From Candidatus Acididesulfobacter guangdongensis (GTDB lineage: Bacteria > SZUA-79 > Acidulodesulfobacterales > Acidulodesulfobacteraceae), in assembly GCA_004195045.1 (NCBI GenBank), contig SGBC01000001.1, positions 248,001 to 312,000 on the forward strand: a stretch of 64,000 nucleotides of DNA, written 5' to 3'. The notes beneath the pieces were generated by a model that saw only the letters and a list, made by a program, of their open reading frames with translations, did no database searches and was not told the origin of the DNA. The position numbers and the translations under genes were made by a program. Positions 26,081-35,021 of this stretch are shown in pieces (the first letter of the stretch is position 1; each line of letters begins with the position of its first letter).

Positions 26081-27964
26081 TCATCTTACAAAATAATAAG
26101 CCAGCAGCGCTATGACTCCGACTGTCAACGTAAAAACGTAGCTCATTAACATTCCGTTTTGCACCTTTCTTACTTTTGACGAGGTAACGCTTATCCATTG
26201 CGCTATGCCGTTCACGGCGCCGTCTATAACAAATGAATCCACCACTCTCCATAAAAAAACAGAAAAATTTTTCATAGGTCTGACAATAGCAAAATCGTAT
26301 ATTTCGTCAATATATAATTTATTGAATGAAAGAGCATATACAGTCTTAAATCTTTTCTTGAGCATTTCTAAATCAAAAGATTTTTTTATATAAAAAACAT
26401 ATGCCACATATATTCCGCTAAGACCTGCGATAACGGAAACTGTACTCAGCAGATACCACGGATAATTATTTACCGCCGGAGAAAAATTAAATGAATTCGC
26501 AAAATCTCTGTTTATAAAGTTATAAAATATAGAATGGTCAAACGGAGGCATGCCTATAAAACCAAACACGGCTGCAAAGCAAGCCAATATTATCAGCGGT
26601 ATAGTCATCACGTTCGGAGATTCATGAACATGCAAATTTTTATCTACATGGGATTCACCGAAAAAAACATTAAAAATAAGCCTGAAAATATAAAATGCGG
26701 TCATAAATGCAGCGAGTTCTCCTATAATCCAGAAGAAGTAATCTCCTTTATTAAATAGAGCAGCAAGTATCGCATCTTTGCTGAAAAACCCTGAAAAAGG
26801 AGGTATTCCGGACAGGGCAAGACCGCCGACAATGAAAGTAATAGCAGTTTTCTTCATCTTTGAATATAAACCGCCCATTTTTCTTAAATCAAGCTCGCCG
26901 CTCATTCCGTGCATTACGCTGCCTGCAGTTAAAAACAAAAGACCTTTGAATATAGCGTGCGATACTAAATGAAATATGCCTGCGGCATAAGAACCTATTC
27001 CGACAGCCATGAACATATAGCCCAGCTGACTTATAGTCGAGTATGCGATTATTCGTTTTATATCAAACTGGGTCATAGCAATAAAAGCTGCAATAAAAGC
27101 GGTTGTGCCTCCTATTATCAGTACGACATCGGAAGCGTCAGGAGAATAAGAAAATATAATATGGCATCTTGCTATAAGATATACGCCCGCCGTTACCATA
27201 GTTGCGGCATGAATAAGCGCGCTGACCGGAGTCGGACCTTCCATAGCATCCGGCAGCCAGACGTGAAGAGGAAATTGCGCTGATTTACCGATTGCTCCGG
27301 CAAACAGCAATAAAGCAATAGTTGTAATAAGATAGGGCGGCAATAAATGTATTCCGGAAAAAACGGATGAGTAGCTTAACGTACCCATATTTACAAATAT
27401 AAGCATCACTCCGAGAGCAAACCCGAAATCGCCTATCCTATTCACAATAAAAGCTTTTTTGCCGGCATTGGATGCAGATTTTTTTTCGTACCAGAAACCG
27501 ATTAGGATATACGAACAGAATCCGACTGCTTCCCAGAAAACATACAGCAATAAAAAATTATTTGCCATTATCAGCATTATCATTGAAAATACAAATAAAT
27601 TCAAATAAGAAAAATATCTTGCAAAACCTTTATCGTCTTTCATATATCCAATTGAATAAATATGGACTAAAGAGCTGATGCCGGTTACCATTACCAGCAT
27701 TATCACAGACAGTCTGTCAATAGTAGTGGATATATTAATTTTAAAATATGAAGCGTCAATCCAGGGATACAGAGTAGAGGTAAAACTGTGCCCGTAAGCT
27801 ACCATAAAAAAAATTACGGTTGAAAGTATAAATGAAATAACGATGAATACGCTTCCTAAATATCCCGAATAATTTTTAAAATATTTCCCGAAAACTCCCC
27901 ATAAGATTGCGCCGAGGAGCGGAAAAAAAGGAATCAGCCAAACTATTAAATCTTTTGAATTCAT
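26081..27964 (-). CDS. nuoL: NADH-quinone oxidoreductase subunit L
   Basis: 627 residues. This is the distal antiporter-like subunit, with the lateral helix near the C-terminus that braces the membrane arm. Motifs: LLLYVFWEAVGFCSYILIGFWYEK, GAIGKSAQFPLHVWLPDAMEGPTPVSALIHAATMVTAGVYLIAR (the strongest NuoL signature), and FSKDAIL. It follows nuoK by 146 AT-rich bases. Length and channel Glu/Lys residues look complete. Confidence 0.96.
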   Translation of the reverse strand: MNSKDLIVWLIPFFPLLGAILWGVFGKYFKNYSGYLGSVFIVISFILSTVIFFMVAYGHSFTSTLYPWIDASYFKINISTTIDRLSVIMLVMVTGISSLVHIYSIGYMKDDKGFARYFSYLNLFVFSMIMLIMANNFLLLYVFWEAVGFCSYILIGFWYEKKSASNAGKKAFIVNRIGDFGFALGVMLIFVNMGTLSYSSVFSGIHLLPPYLITTIALLLFAGAIGKSAQFPLHVWLPDAMEGPTPVSALIHAATMVTAGVYLIARCHIIFSYSPDASDVVLIIGGTTAFIAAFIAMTQFDIKRIIAYSTISQLGYMFMAVGIGSYAAGIFHLVSHAIFKGLLFLTAGSVMHGMSGELDLRKMGGLYSKMKKTAITFIVGGLALSGIPPFSGFFSKDAILAALFNKGDYFFWIIGELAAFMTAFYIFRLIFNVFFGESHVDKNLHVHESPNVMTIPLIILACFAAVFGFIGMPPFDHSIFYNFINRDFANSFNFSPAVNNYPWYLLSTVSVIAGLSGIYVAYVFYIKKSFDLEMLKKRFKTVYALSFNKLYIDEIYDFAIVRPMKNFSVFLWRVVDSFVIDGAVNGIAQWISVTSSKVRKVQNGMLMSYVFTLTVGVIALLAYYFVR

Positions 27965-28110
27965 TGTAATATAATATACCTTTTGAATTATATTAATTAT
28001 ATAAATTATTTTAATTATATTAATAAATTATATTAATCTTAAATTTTTTTATATATATGTTTATATAAAAAAATTTATCTGCAGCAAAATTATCTGCAGC
28101 AATAAGATAT

Positions 28111-28416
28111 TTACATTTTTAATTCATTTGCTTTGTCTATGTCTATTGTGCCTTTTTCCCTATAAAAAGCAATGGCAATCCCCAGTAAAATTGCCGCTTC
28201 GGCAGCAGCTACAACCATAATAAATATAACGAAAATATCGCCGCTTATTAAATTTAAATGCTCAGAAACGGCAACAAAGCCTAAATTTGCAGCGTTAAAC
28301 ATTAATTCTAAACTCAGAAAAATTGTTATAAGATTTTTCCTTATCAAAACGCCTAACGCGCCTATGCAAAAGATAATTGAAGCCACCGCCAGATAATCAT
28401 TTACGTTCACGTTCAT
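28111..28416 (-). CDS. nuoK: NADH-quinone oxidoreductase subunit K
   Basis: 101 residues with three membrane helices. The second helix has SLELMFNAANLGFV, and the third VVAAAEAAILLGIAIAFYREKGTIDIDKANELK; both carry the conserved Glu residues of the proton path. It lies between nuoJ and nuoL as in most nuo operons. Confidence 0.95.
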   Translation of the reverse strand: MNVNVNDYLAVASIIFCIGALGVLIRKNLITIFLSLELMFNAANLGFVAVSEHLNLISGDIFVIFIMVVAAAEAAILLGIAIAFYREKGTIDIDKANELKM

Positions 28417-28492
28417 ATTATCAAGTCCGTCTTTAAATAATTAAATATAAAAATAAAGTATAAAATAATTGAATATAAAATAATAAAATATA

Positions 28493-28990
28493 TTATTTTT
28501 TAGCAAAAATATAAGCGCCTATAACTGCAACCAGCAGTAAAATTGAAGCTACCTCAAACGGAAAAACATACTTGGTAAATAAAAATTGACCTATGATTTG
28601 CGTATTTCCTATTTTATTAATTACCGCATTAGTATAAATACCCGTAGGTTTACTCTCGCCGGCAGCATTAAGATATAATATGACCTCTGCAAATAGCAGC
28701 AAAACGGCTACGATGCCCACAGCCATCTGGTGAAAATCTTTAATAGTATCTTTAGCCTTAGCCAGATTAAGCAGCATAATGACTAAAACTATAAGAACTA
28801 TTATTGCTCCTGCATAAACTAAAATCTGCATGGCAGCCAGAAATTGCATATTCAGAAGAATATAAAATCCAGCCAGAGCAAAAAAACATAATATAATGTA
28901 CAGCGCAGATGTTAAAGGATTTTTTACCAATATCACCATCAGCGCAGAAAAAATTGCAATTATTGAAAATACATAAAAAAGCGCTTCCAA
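28493..28990 (-). CDS. nuoJ: NADH-quinone oxidoreductase subunit J
   Basis: 165 residues with five membrane helices. AAMQILVYAGAIIVLIVLVIMLLNL is the family's third helix, the pi-bulge region coupling quinone reduction to pumping. The C-terminal helix FEVASILLLVAVIGAYIFAKK is typical. It lies between nuoI and nuoK. Confidence 0.95.
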   Translation of the reverse strand: MEALFYVFSIIAIFSALMVILVKNPLTSALYIILCFFALAGFYILLNMQFLAAMQILVYAGAIIVLIVLVIMLLNLAKAKDTIKDFHQMAVGIVAVLLLFAEVILYLNAAGESKPTGIYTNAVINKIGNTQIIGQFLFTKYVFPFEVASILLLVAVIGAYIFAKK

Positions 28991-29058
28991 AATTAACCTC
29001 GCATATTTGCAATGTTTTAACTTATTTTAACTTGATTGAATCAATTTAATTAATATAG

Positions 29059-29166
29059 AAAATTACAATTATAGCTTAATTAATTTATCTATTCCAAATA
29101 TTCCTTTCACTTAACATAAAAATTACAATTATAGCTTAATTAATTTATCTATTCCAAATATTCCTT
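29059..29166. repeat. 60-bp-period duplication of the nuoI 3' end
   Basis: A 48-base sequence at 29119-29166, covering the last codons and stop of nuoI, is repeated at 29059-29106 with a 60-base offset. The downstream copy is a noncoding duplicate of the gene end. Confidence 0.92.
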
Positions 29167-29641
29167 CATCTCTTGTATAAAATCCAAACTCAAACTTGTC
29201 AGACATACTTATGGCTTCTTCCGGACAAATCTCTTCGCAATAGCCGCAGCATATACACCTCAGCAAATCAATTTCAAATGACTCCGGATGCCTTCTTCCG
29301 TCATTAACGACGCCGGGGGCTATTTTATCCAAACTATGGTTATGTTTCTGTCTTTCCGTAAGCTCATGTTCTTTTCCATAATCTACAAAGCCCGAATTTA
29401 TTTTTATAGCTTCTGAAGGACAAACAGTTTGGCACAGCATACATGCAACGCATCTCAACGATTTGTCTTTATTGGTATTGAGTTTCGGAAATCCCCTGAA
29501 ATTTTCTGCCAATCTCAGACGTTCTTTAGGATATTGAAAGGTAACGGGTTTTTTAAAAAAAGTCCCCATAGTCGTTTTCAATCCTATAAGAAAGTTTTTC
29601 GATATTAATATTAGCGAATTTTCTTCTTTTTTAGTATCCAT
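29129..29641 (-). CDS. nuoI: NADH-quinone oxidoreductase subunit I
   Basis: 170 residues with two ferredoxin-type 4Fe-4S motifs, CVACMLCQTVCP and CICCGYCEEICP, carrying clusters N6a and N6b of the peripheral arm. They pass electrons from NuoG to NuoB. The RLRLAENFRGFP segment before the first cluster is the NuoI family signature. The N-terminal amphipathic helix lies on the membrane. The 3' end is duplicated downstream. Confidence 0.95.
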   Translation of the reverse strand: MDTKKEENSLILISKNFLIGLKTTMGTFFKKPVTFQYPKERLRLAENFRGFPKLNTNKDKSLRCVACMLCQTVCPSEAIKINSGFVDYGKEHELTERQKHNHSLDKIAPGVVNDGRRHPESFEIDLLRCICCGYCEEICPEEAISMSDKFEFGFYTRDEGIFGIDKLIKL

Positions 29642-29696
29642 AATATTATAAAAGTAATTTTTATATTATCTATTTTCTATTATTGTGTGTATTTGG

Positions 29697-30683
29697 CTAT
29701 TTTCCCAATAGTATCATTATAAATCCGGTAACAACAATATTTGCCAGCGCTAAAGGAAGCAGAATCTTCCATCCCAGATCCATAAGTTCATCATATCTCA
29801 ACCTCGGATATGTCCATCTGAACCATATATAAATGAGTATTACGGCAAAAACTTTTAATGCGAACCATAAAACCGAAGGAAGAAACGGTCCTTCCCATCC
29901 GCCAAGAAAAAGCGTGGTGATGATAGCAGAATTGACTACTATCTGCGCATATTCTCCTATAAAGTAAAATGCAAATTTCATACTTGAATATTCCGTATGA
30001 AAACCGGCAACCAACTCGCCTTCCGCCTCGCCAAGATCGAACGGCACCCTGTTCATTTCAGCCGTTGAAGCAATTAAATAAATTAAAAATCCGACGGGCT
30101 GATAAACTATAAACCACATATGCGCCTGCGATGAAACAATCTGCGCCAGACTCAAATTTCCCGCTATCATAATTACGCCTATTATTGAAAGAGCGAGAGA
30201 CAGTTCGTAACTTATCATCTGAGCAGCGGTTCTTATGGCTCCCAGCAATGAATATTTGCTGTTTGATGCCCAGCCTCCTATTACCACGCCGTATATTCCC
30301 AGCGACGAAAGCGCCAATATAAACAATATGCCTATATTTACGTTTGTAATCTGCAGAGGAACAACGTGCCCCAATATTGTTATCGGAGCTCCGAAAGGAA
30401 TAACCGCAAATGTCGTCAATGCAGGAATAACAACAATAATAGGCGCAAGAATAAATAATATTCTATTAGCGTCGGCGGGTATAATATCTTCTTTGAAGAA
30501 CAGTTTTATACCGTCCGCTATAGGCTGCAGCATTCCGTGGAAACCTGCTTCCATCGGTCCAAGCCTATTTTGTATGCGGGCTGCTACCTTGCGCTCTAAA
30601 AGCGTCAGATAGGCTGCCGACAGAAGCAGCACTCCGAATACAAGCAATATTTTTATCAATGTTGTTATTAACCAGAATATCAT
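29697..30683 (-). CDS. nuoH: NADH-quinone oxidoreductase subunit H
   Basis: 328 residues with eight membrane helices. It forms the heel of complex I and much of the quinone channel. Signatures: LLERKVAARIQNRLGPMEAG (first cytoplasmic loop), DGIKLFFKEDIIP, and EMNRVPFDLGEAEGELVAGFHTEYS with the conserved acidic residues; WTYPRLRYDELMDLGWK near the end. Spacing to nuoI is 55 bases. Confidence 0.96.
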   Translation of the reverse strand: MIFWLITTLIKILLVFGVLLLSAAYLTLLERKVAARIQNRLGPMEAGFHGMLQPIADGIKLFFKEDIIPADANRILFILAPIIVVIPALTTFAVIPFGAPITILGHVVPLQITNVNIGILFILALSSLGIYGVVIGGWASNSKYSLLGAIRTAAQMISYELSLALSIIGVIMIAGNLSLAQIVSSQAHMWFIVYQPVGFLIYLIASTAEMNRVPFDLGEAEGELVAGFHTEYSSMKFAFYFIGEYAQIVVNSAIITTLFLGGWEGPFLPSVLWFALKVFAVILIYIWFRWTYPRLRYDELMDLGWKILLPLALANIVVTGFIMILLGK

Positions 30684-30729
30684 AATATATTATACCTTAA
30701 ATATATCTTAAAATAAATTATATCATACC

Positions 30730-30767
30730 GGAAAAGGTGTCCGGAAAAGGTGTCTGACACCTTTTCT
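30730..30767. repeat. Dispersed palindrome, copy 4, with extra half-site
   Basis: Palindrome at 30743-30767 (last base mismatched) preceded by one more direct half-site GGAAAAGGTGTC at 30730-30741. Read on the minus strand this is the same 38-base arrangement as at 6501-6538. It lies between nuoG and nuoH inside the nuo operon, where a strong hairpin could lower downstream expression. Confidence 0.88.
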
Positions 30768-32909
30768 TTAATAAAATAACTTGCCGGCATCATTATAATA
30801 AAACTTACTTTTTGGTTTAATTTTATTAAAATGGATTATTTTATTTGCTTTAATCATTTCTAAAAATTGAGCGGATATATCGCCTGTATTAAATGAAATT
30901 CCGAGTTTATCGGACAAATCATCTAAAACTGCGGCTATGCCGTATCTATATTCTCCCAAATTAAACTCATTGCTTATATGAATCGTCTTGCCTTCAAAAT
31001 TTTCAAAATACCCGTCTTTATGTTCTAAAAAATCCTGCACAGGCAAAACAATATCTGCCATGGCGGTTATACTGCTTATTTTTGAAGATAAAGCGGCGAC
31101 AAAGTTTAAATCGGTAATATATCGCGACAATTTCAAGCCGTGGACATTATGCTCCGGTTCTTCATAATCGCCGATATAAATTAAATTTTTAATCTGCCCG
31201 GTTTCTATTCCGCCAATAATATTTTCATAAGATAAATATTCATCTTTGCTATTTATTCCGGCCGCAATAAGACCTCTGTAATTGAAAGGTTTTATAAGAG
31301 GAAAAACATAGACTATTTTTTGTTCGTCTCTTGAGAAACCTGTAATTTCCTTAAGTATCAGCATTTCTTTGTCTCTTCCCGCCAAAGACATGAAATTATC
31401 GCCTAAAATAATAGATATAGTATTATTTTTAAGAATAGCGTCAACTGATTCGTCGGTTTTTTTAAAATTAAAATCATAAAGATTTTGCCTCAGTTCATTT
31501 AGATATTTATGCAAATCACCGTCATAATCTTTATTTATATCAATTTTTAATGATGCTATATCTTCAAATCTTGCAAAATTTTCACTTCTTTTTTTGGCAT
31601 TGGCATCTGAAATATCTATTAAAATTAATTTGCCGCCGTGTTCTCTATGGCTCTTCATGATATTATAGGAAGCATAAGGTATTTCATCCTCAATTGAACC
31701 TATATATAAAACAAAGTCAGAATTTTGAATAGCATTGATTTCAAAATTTTCTTCAGATTTAAATATCTCTTTAAATTTCAAATAATTTTTACGGTAAAAA
31801 CTTGTTTTGTCTATATCAAAACCCGCAGGTTTCAAAACATCTTTAACAAAATTTGAAATTAAATAGCCGTCATTCGTAGAAACCGATGAAGAAACTATTA
31901 CGGCAGTTTTGTTCATCTCATTATTTTGTATAATATTTTTCAATCTGTCAGCCAAATGGTTTAACGCACCTGTATAATCGCTATTTGAAAAATCAGATTT
32001 TATTTTTACTAAAGGATTTTTAATATAATAATCGTCGTCTTTTAAATTTTTGCCTATAGCGTCGTAAAAAAATCCGCTCCTGCAAAGATATCCGCCGAAT
32101 GCGGCGGCAGTCCTGACGAGAGATTCGTCTTTAGCATACCTGTAGTATTCAACTCTGCAGGCGGCGGAACATTTGTTGCACACCGAAGAAAACGGCGATT
32201 CCTGCCAGTATCTTTCTTTAAATTTTGACTGTTTTGGCAGCAGCGCCCCCACTGGACAAACTTCTATACAATTGCCGCAATAATAACAGTCTAAATAATT
32301 CTTATCATTTTTTATCTCTACAAAAGAGCTGCCTATTGGAACCGCTCCTTTTTCTATTTTATCTTCGTGCTTTAATCCTATATAACCGTTATATCCTTTG
32401 TCTTTTATTTCTAAAAATGGGTTTCCGTACATATCGGAACAGACTCTTATGCACCTTGAACATAGAACGCATCTCGTTGCGGTATATTCTATAATATCGC
32501 TTTTAAAAATTTGCGTCCTGTCCGGATATAATTTTTTATTTTTTTGAACGGTAAGTCCAAATTCAAAAGATAAATCCTGCAGCAGACAGTCGCCTGATTT
32601 ATCGCAGACGGGACAATCTAAAGGGTGGTCTAATAAGAGATGCGAAAGCGACCCTTTCCTGACTTCCCAAACTTTATCGGTATCGGTAAATATTTCATAA
32701 CCTTCTTTTACCCGAGCAACACATGCCGGCAATGTATGTTTAATACCTTTAACCTCAACGGAGCATATCCTGCATGAACCGATAGGTCTTAATCTTCTCA
32801 GATAACATAAAACAGGTATTCTGATGCCTGCCTGAGAAGCGGCTTCAAGTATCGTAAGCCCCGTCTTCGTCATCACTTTTTTTCCGTTTATAGTTATTTC
32901 TATATCCAT
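30768..32909 (-). CDS. nuoG: NADH-quinone oxidoreductase subunit G
   Basis: 713 residues. The N-terminal 2Fe-2S ligands are Cys35, Cys46, Cys49 and Cys63 (N1b). His95, Cys99, Cys102 and Cys108 bind N5. Cys147-x2-Cys150-x2-Cys153-x3-Cys157 and the later CYYCGNCIEVCP complete two ferredoxin-type clusters. CNKCSAAC with a distant Cys (GGYLCRSG) is the molybdopterin-type 4Fe-4S site seen in NuoG that carries N7. The rest is a degenerate molybdopterin-oxidoreductase domain without cofactor function. It follows the hybrid flavoprotein gene after 62 bases and should take electrons from it. Confidence 0.93.
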   Translation of the reverse strand: MDIEITINGKKVMTKTGLTILEAASQAGIRIPVLCYLRRLRPIGSCRICSVEVKGIKHTLPACVARVKEGYEIFTDTDKVWEVRKGSLSHLLLDHPLDCPVCDKSGDCLLQDLSFEFGLTVQKNKKLYPDRTQIFKSDIIEYTATRCVLCSRCIRVCSDMYGNPFLEIKDKGYNGYIGLKHEDKIEKGAVPIGSSFVEIKNDKNYLDCYYCGNCIEVCPVGALLPKQSKFKERYWQESPFSSVCNKCSAACRVEYYRYAKDESLVRTAAAFGGYLCRSGFFYDAIGKNLKDDDYYIKNPLVKIKSDFSNSDYTGALNHLADRLKNIIQNNEMNKTAVIVSSSVSTNDGYLISNFVKDVLKPAGFDIDKTSFYRKNYLKFKEIFKSEENFEINAIQNSDFVLYIGSIEDEIPYASYNIMKSHREHGGKLILIDISDANAKKRSENFARFEDIASLKIDINKDYDGDLHKYLNELRQNLYDFNFKKTDESVDAILKNNTISIILGDNFMSLAGRDKEMLILKEITGFSRDEQKIVYVFPLIKPFNYRGLIAAGINSKDEYLSYENIIGGIETGQIKNLIYIGDYEEPEHNVHGLKLSRYITDLNFVAALSSKISSITAMADIVLPVQDFLEHKDGYFENFEGKTIHISNEFNLGEYRYGIAAVLDDLSDKLGISFNTGDISAQFLEMIKANKIIHFNKIKPKSKFYYNDAGKLFY

Positions 32910-32971
32910 ATTATAATTATAATATTATATTATTCAGCTATTAGTTGTTATTTTAGTTATTATTCTAGTTG

Positions 32972-34879
32972 TTATTTTTTGAATGTTATAAGCATCATCA
33001 TGTAACACCTCATGCATCGCGTGGCTTCATACACAACGTCGTCAGCCGTAAATCCTTTTTCCACCTCCGTAAAATTGCTTATACGGTTTTCAATTTTCTC
33101 CTGAATCTGTTCCGGCGGAAAATTACCTTCCGGAAAATCAGGATAATCTATTACTTCATTTTTATCATAAACGCCTAATTTCTCAAGAAAATGTTCAAAA
33201 ACATCGTCGTCTGTTATGTTAAAAGTTCCGGTTCGGACGTACTCGTCTATTCTTTTCGCCGCCGTTTTACCGTCTCTGTTTGAATTTACTATGCTTATAG
33301 GTCCCGTCATCGCGTCGCCGCCTGCGAAAACACCCGGCATATCAGTCATATTTGTATATTCGTCAACTACAATTGTCTCCCGCTTAGTCGATTTTATTTC
33401 GGGAGTATCTTTCAGAAAATCAAGATCCGGTACCTGACCTACCGCCATAATAAAAGAATCGCAGTCTATATCAAACTCGGAACCTGGTATTTCAACAGGA
33501 CTTCTCCTTCCGCTGGCATCAGGTTCGCCTAATTTCATGCGGCGGCACTTAACACCGCTGACTGAGCCGTTTTCGTTTATTATAGCTATCGGATTCGTCA
33601 AGAATTCAAATTTGACCCCTTCCTCAATTGCGGTATCGACTTCATAAGCAGCGGCCGGCATCTGTTCCCTTGCCCTTCTATAGACTACCACTACTTCCTT
33701 AAAACCTAATCTCAAAGCTGTTCTGCAGCAGTCCATAGCAACATTTCCGCCGCCTTCTATTATTACTTTTTTTCCTATTTTTATATGATTTCCTAAGGCA
33801 ACATCCCTTAAGAACTTAACACCTTCAAAAAAACCTTTCAGATTATCGCTTTCCCCGGGCAGACCTATAGTTTGACCTTTATGCGCGCCTACTGCTAAAT
33901 AGACCGCTTTAAATCCATCGTTAAACAGATCTTTTATGGAAAAATCCTTTCCCAATCTTTTATCGGTTTTATAATCTATACCTGCAGAAAGTATATAGTT
34001 AATTTCTTTGTCTAATAATTCCTGCGTAAGCCTGTATTTTGGTATTCCGACATTCATCATACCGCCTAAAACCGGAAGAGCTTCAAAAATAACCGGCATA
34101 TAGCCCATCAGCCTGAGATAATATGCGCAGCTCAACCCTGCAGGACCTGAACCTATTACGGCTATTTTAATACCGTTGTCTTTAATATCAAACTTCGGTT
34201 TAATATCGGTATAAAATTCATTATCTGCAGCGTAACGCCTTATTAAGCATATCTGAATCGGTTTATCCAAGTTTGCCCTGCGGCAGTTATCCTGACAAGG
34301 ATGAAAACATGACCTGCCGAGAATAGCTGCTAACGGAGTATTTCTGCGGACAGATTCAAGAGCGTCTTCATACCTTCCGTCCCTGACCCTTTCAATCCAG
34401 TTGGGAATATCTAATTTTGAAGGACATCCATTAATGCATGGAGCCGTTATTTTTGTGATGTAATCGCCCTTATGTATTATTTCTTTATTTAATATCGCTT
34501 TCTCAAAATCTTCTCTGAAATTTTCTATTAACTCCTTGACGGCGGTCGGTCCCATTGTGCCTACCGTGCATTTAGATGCGGACATTATCCATTCGCATTC
34601 TTTTTGTAAATTGTCCAAGTCTTGTATGTCGGCCTTTCCGCTGCAGATTTTTTCAAGAAGCTCCAAAGCTACCGATGTTCCGATTCTGCACGGAATACAG
34701 ACGCCGCAGGAAAGTTTCTGCAGCTCGGCCATATAGCATCTCGCAAGGTCAATTTTATTATCTTCGTCGCTGAGCAAGGCGATGCCGCTCCAGTTTAACA
34801 CGGAAGATATTTGACCGCGGCCAGATGGTTTGAAGGCTTCTATATCTATTTTCTTTTCATACTTGTCAACTAAATTCAT
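32972..34879 (-). CDS. NuoF-FeS / GltD-like hybrid flavoprotein in complex I operon
   Basis: 635 residues at the position where nuoE and nuoF normally stand. About residues 45-125 match only the C-terminal 4Fe-4S (N3) domain of NuoF: Cys58-x2-Cys61-x2-Cys64 in LSCGVCIPCRIG, and Cys104. The FMN and NADH domains of NuoF are absent. About residues 140-215 match the two-cluster N-terminal domain of GltD/NfnB (Cys148, Cys152, Cys191, Cys195, Cys199). Residues about 236-600 are a two-dinucleotide-binding flavoprotein: FAD site VIGSGPAGLS, NAD(P) site IIEGGGNVAMD, and a final PGVFAGGDAMTGP. A C-terminal RCMRC (622-625) may bind more iron. I infer an NAD(P)H-oxidising input module feeding NuoG. Pyridine nucleotide specificity is not determinable by eye. 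Confidence 0.88.
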   Translation of the reverse strand: MNLVDKYEKKIDIEAFKPSGRGQISSVLNWSGIALLSDEDNKIDLARCYMAELQKLSCGVCIPCRIGTSVALELLEKICSGKADIQDLDNLQKECEWIMSASKCTVGTMGPTAVKELIENFREDFEKAILNKEIIHKGDYITKITAPCINGCPSKLDIPNWIERVRDGRYEDALESVRRNTPLAAILGRSCFHPCQDNCRRANLDKPIQICLIRRYAADNEFYTDIKPKFDIKDNGIKIAVIGSGPAGLSCAYYLRLMGYMPVIFEALPVLGGMMNVGIPKYRLTQELLDKEINYILSAGIDYKTDKRLGKDFSIKDLFNDGFKAVYLAVGAHKGQTIGLPGESDNLKGFFEGVKFLRDVALGNHIKIGKKVIIEGGGNVAMDCCRTALRLGFKEVVVVYRRAREQMPAAAYEVDTAIEEGVKFEFLTNPIAIINENGSVSGVKCRRMKLGEPDASGRRSPVEIPGSEFDIDCDSFIMAVGQVPDLDFLKDTPEIKSTKRETIVVDEYTNMTDMPGVFAGGDAMTGPISIVNSNRDGKTAAKRIDEYVRTGTFNITDDDVFEHFLEKLGVYDKNEVIDYPDFPEGNFPPEQIQEKIENRISNFTEVEKGFTADDVVYEATRCMRCYMMMLITFKK

Positions 34880-35021
34880 ATAAATATATGCTGATAAATT
34901 TTAATATTTTTATGTTAATTAATTAAATTTTTGTAATTTTTCTGTTTATTTAATGAATTTAATAGAACTGATGAAAATAAACTAAATACTAAATTAATAA
35001 TCAATAACAGTTATTCGGCAT

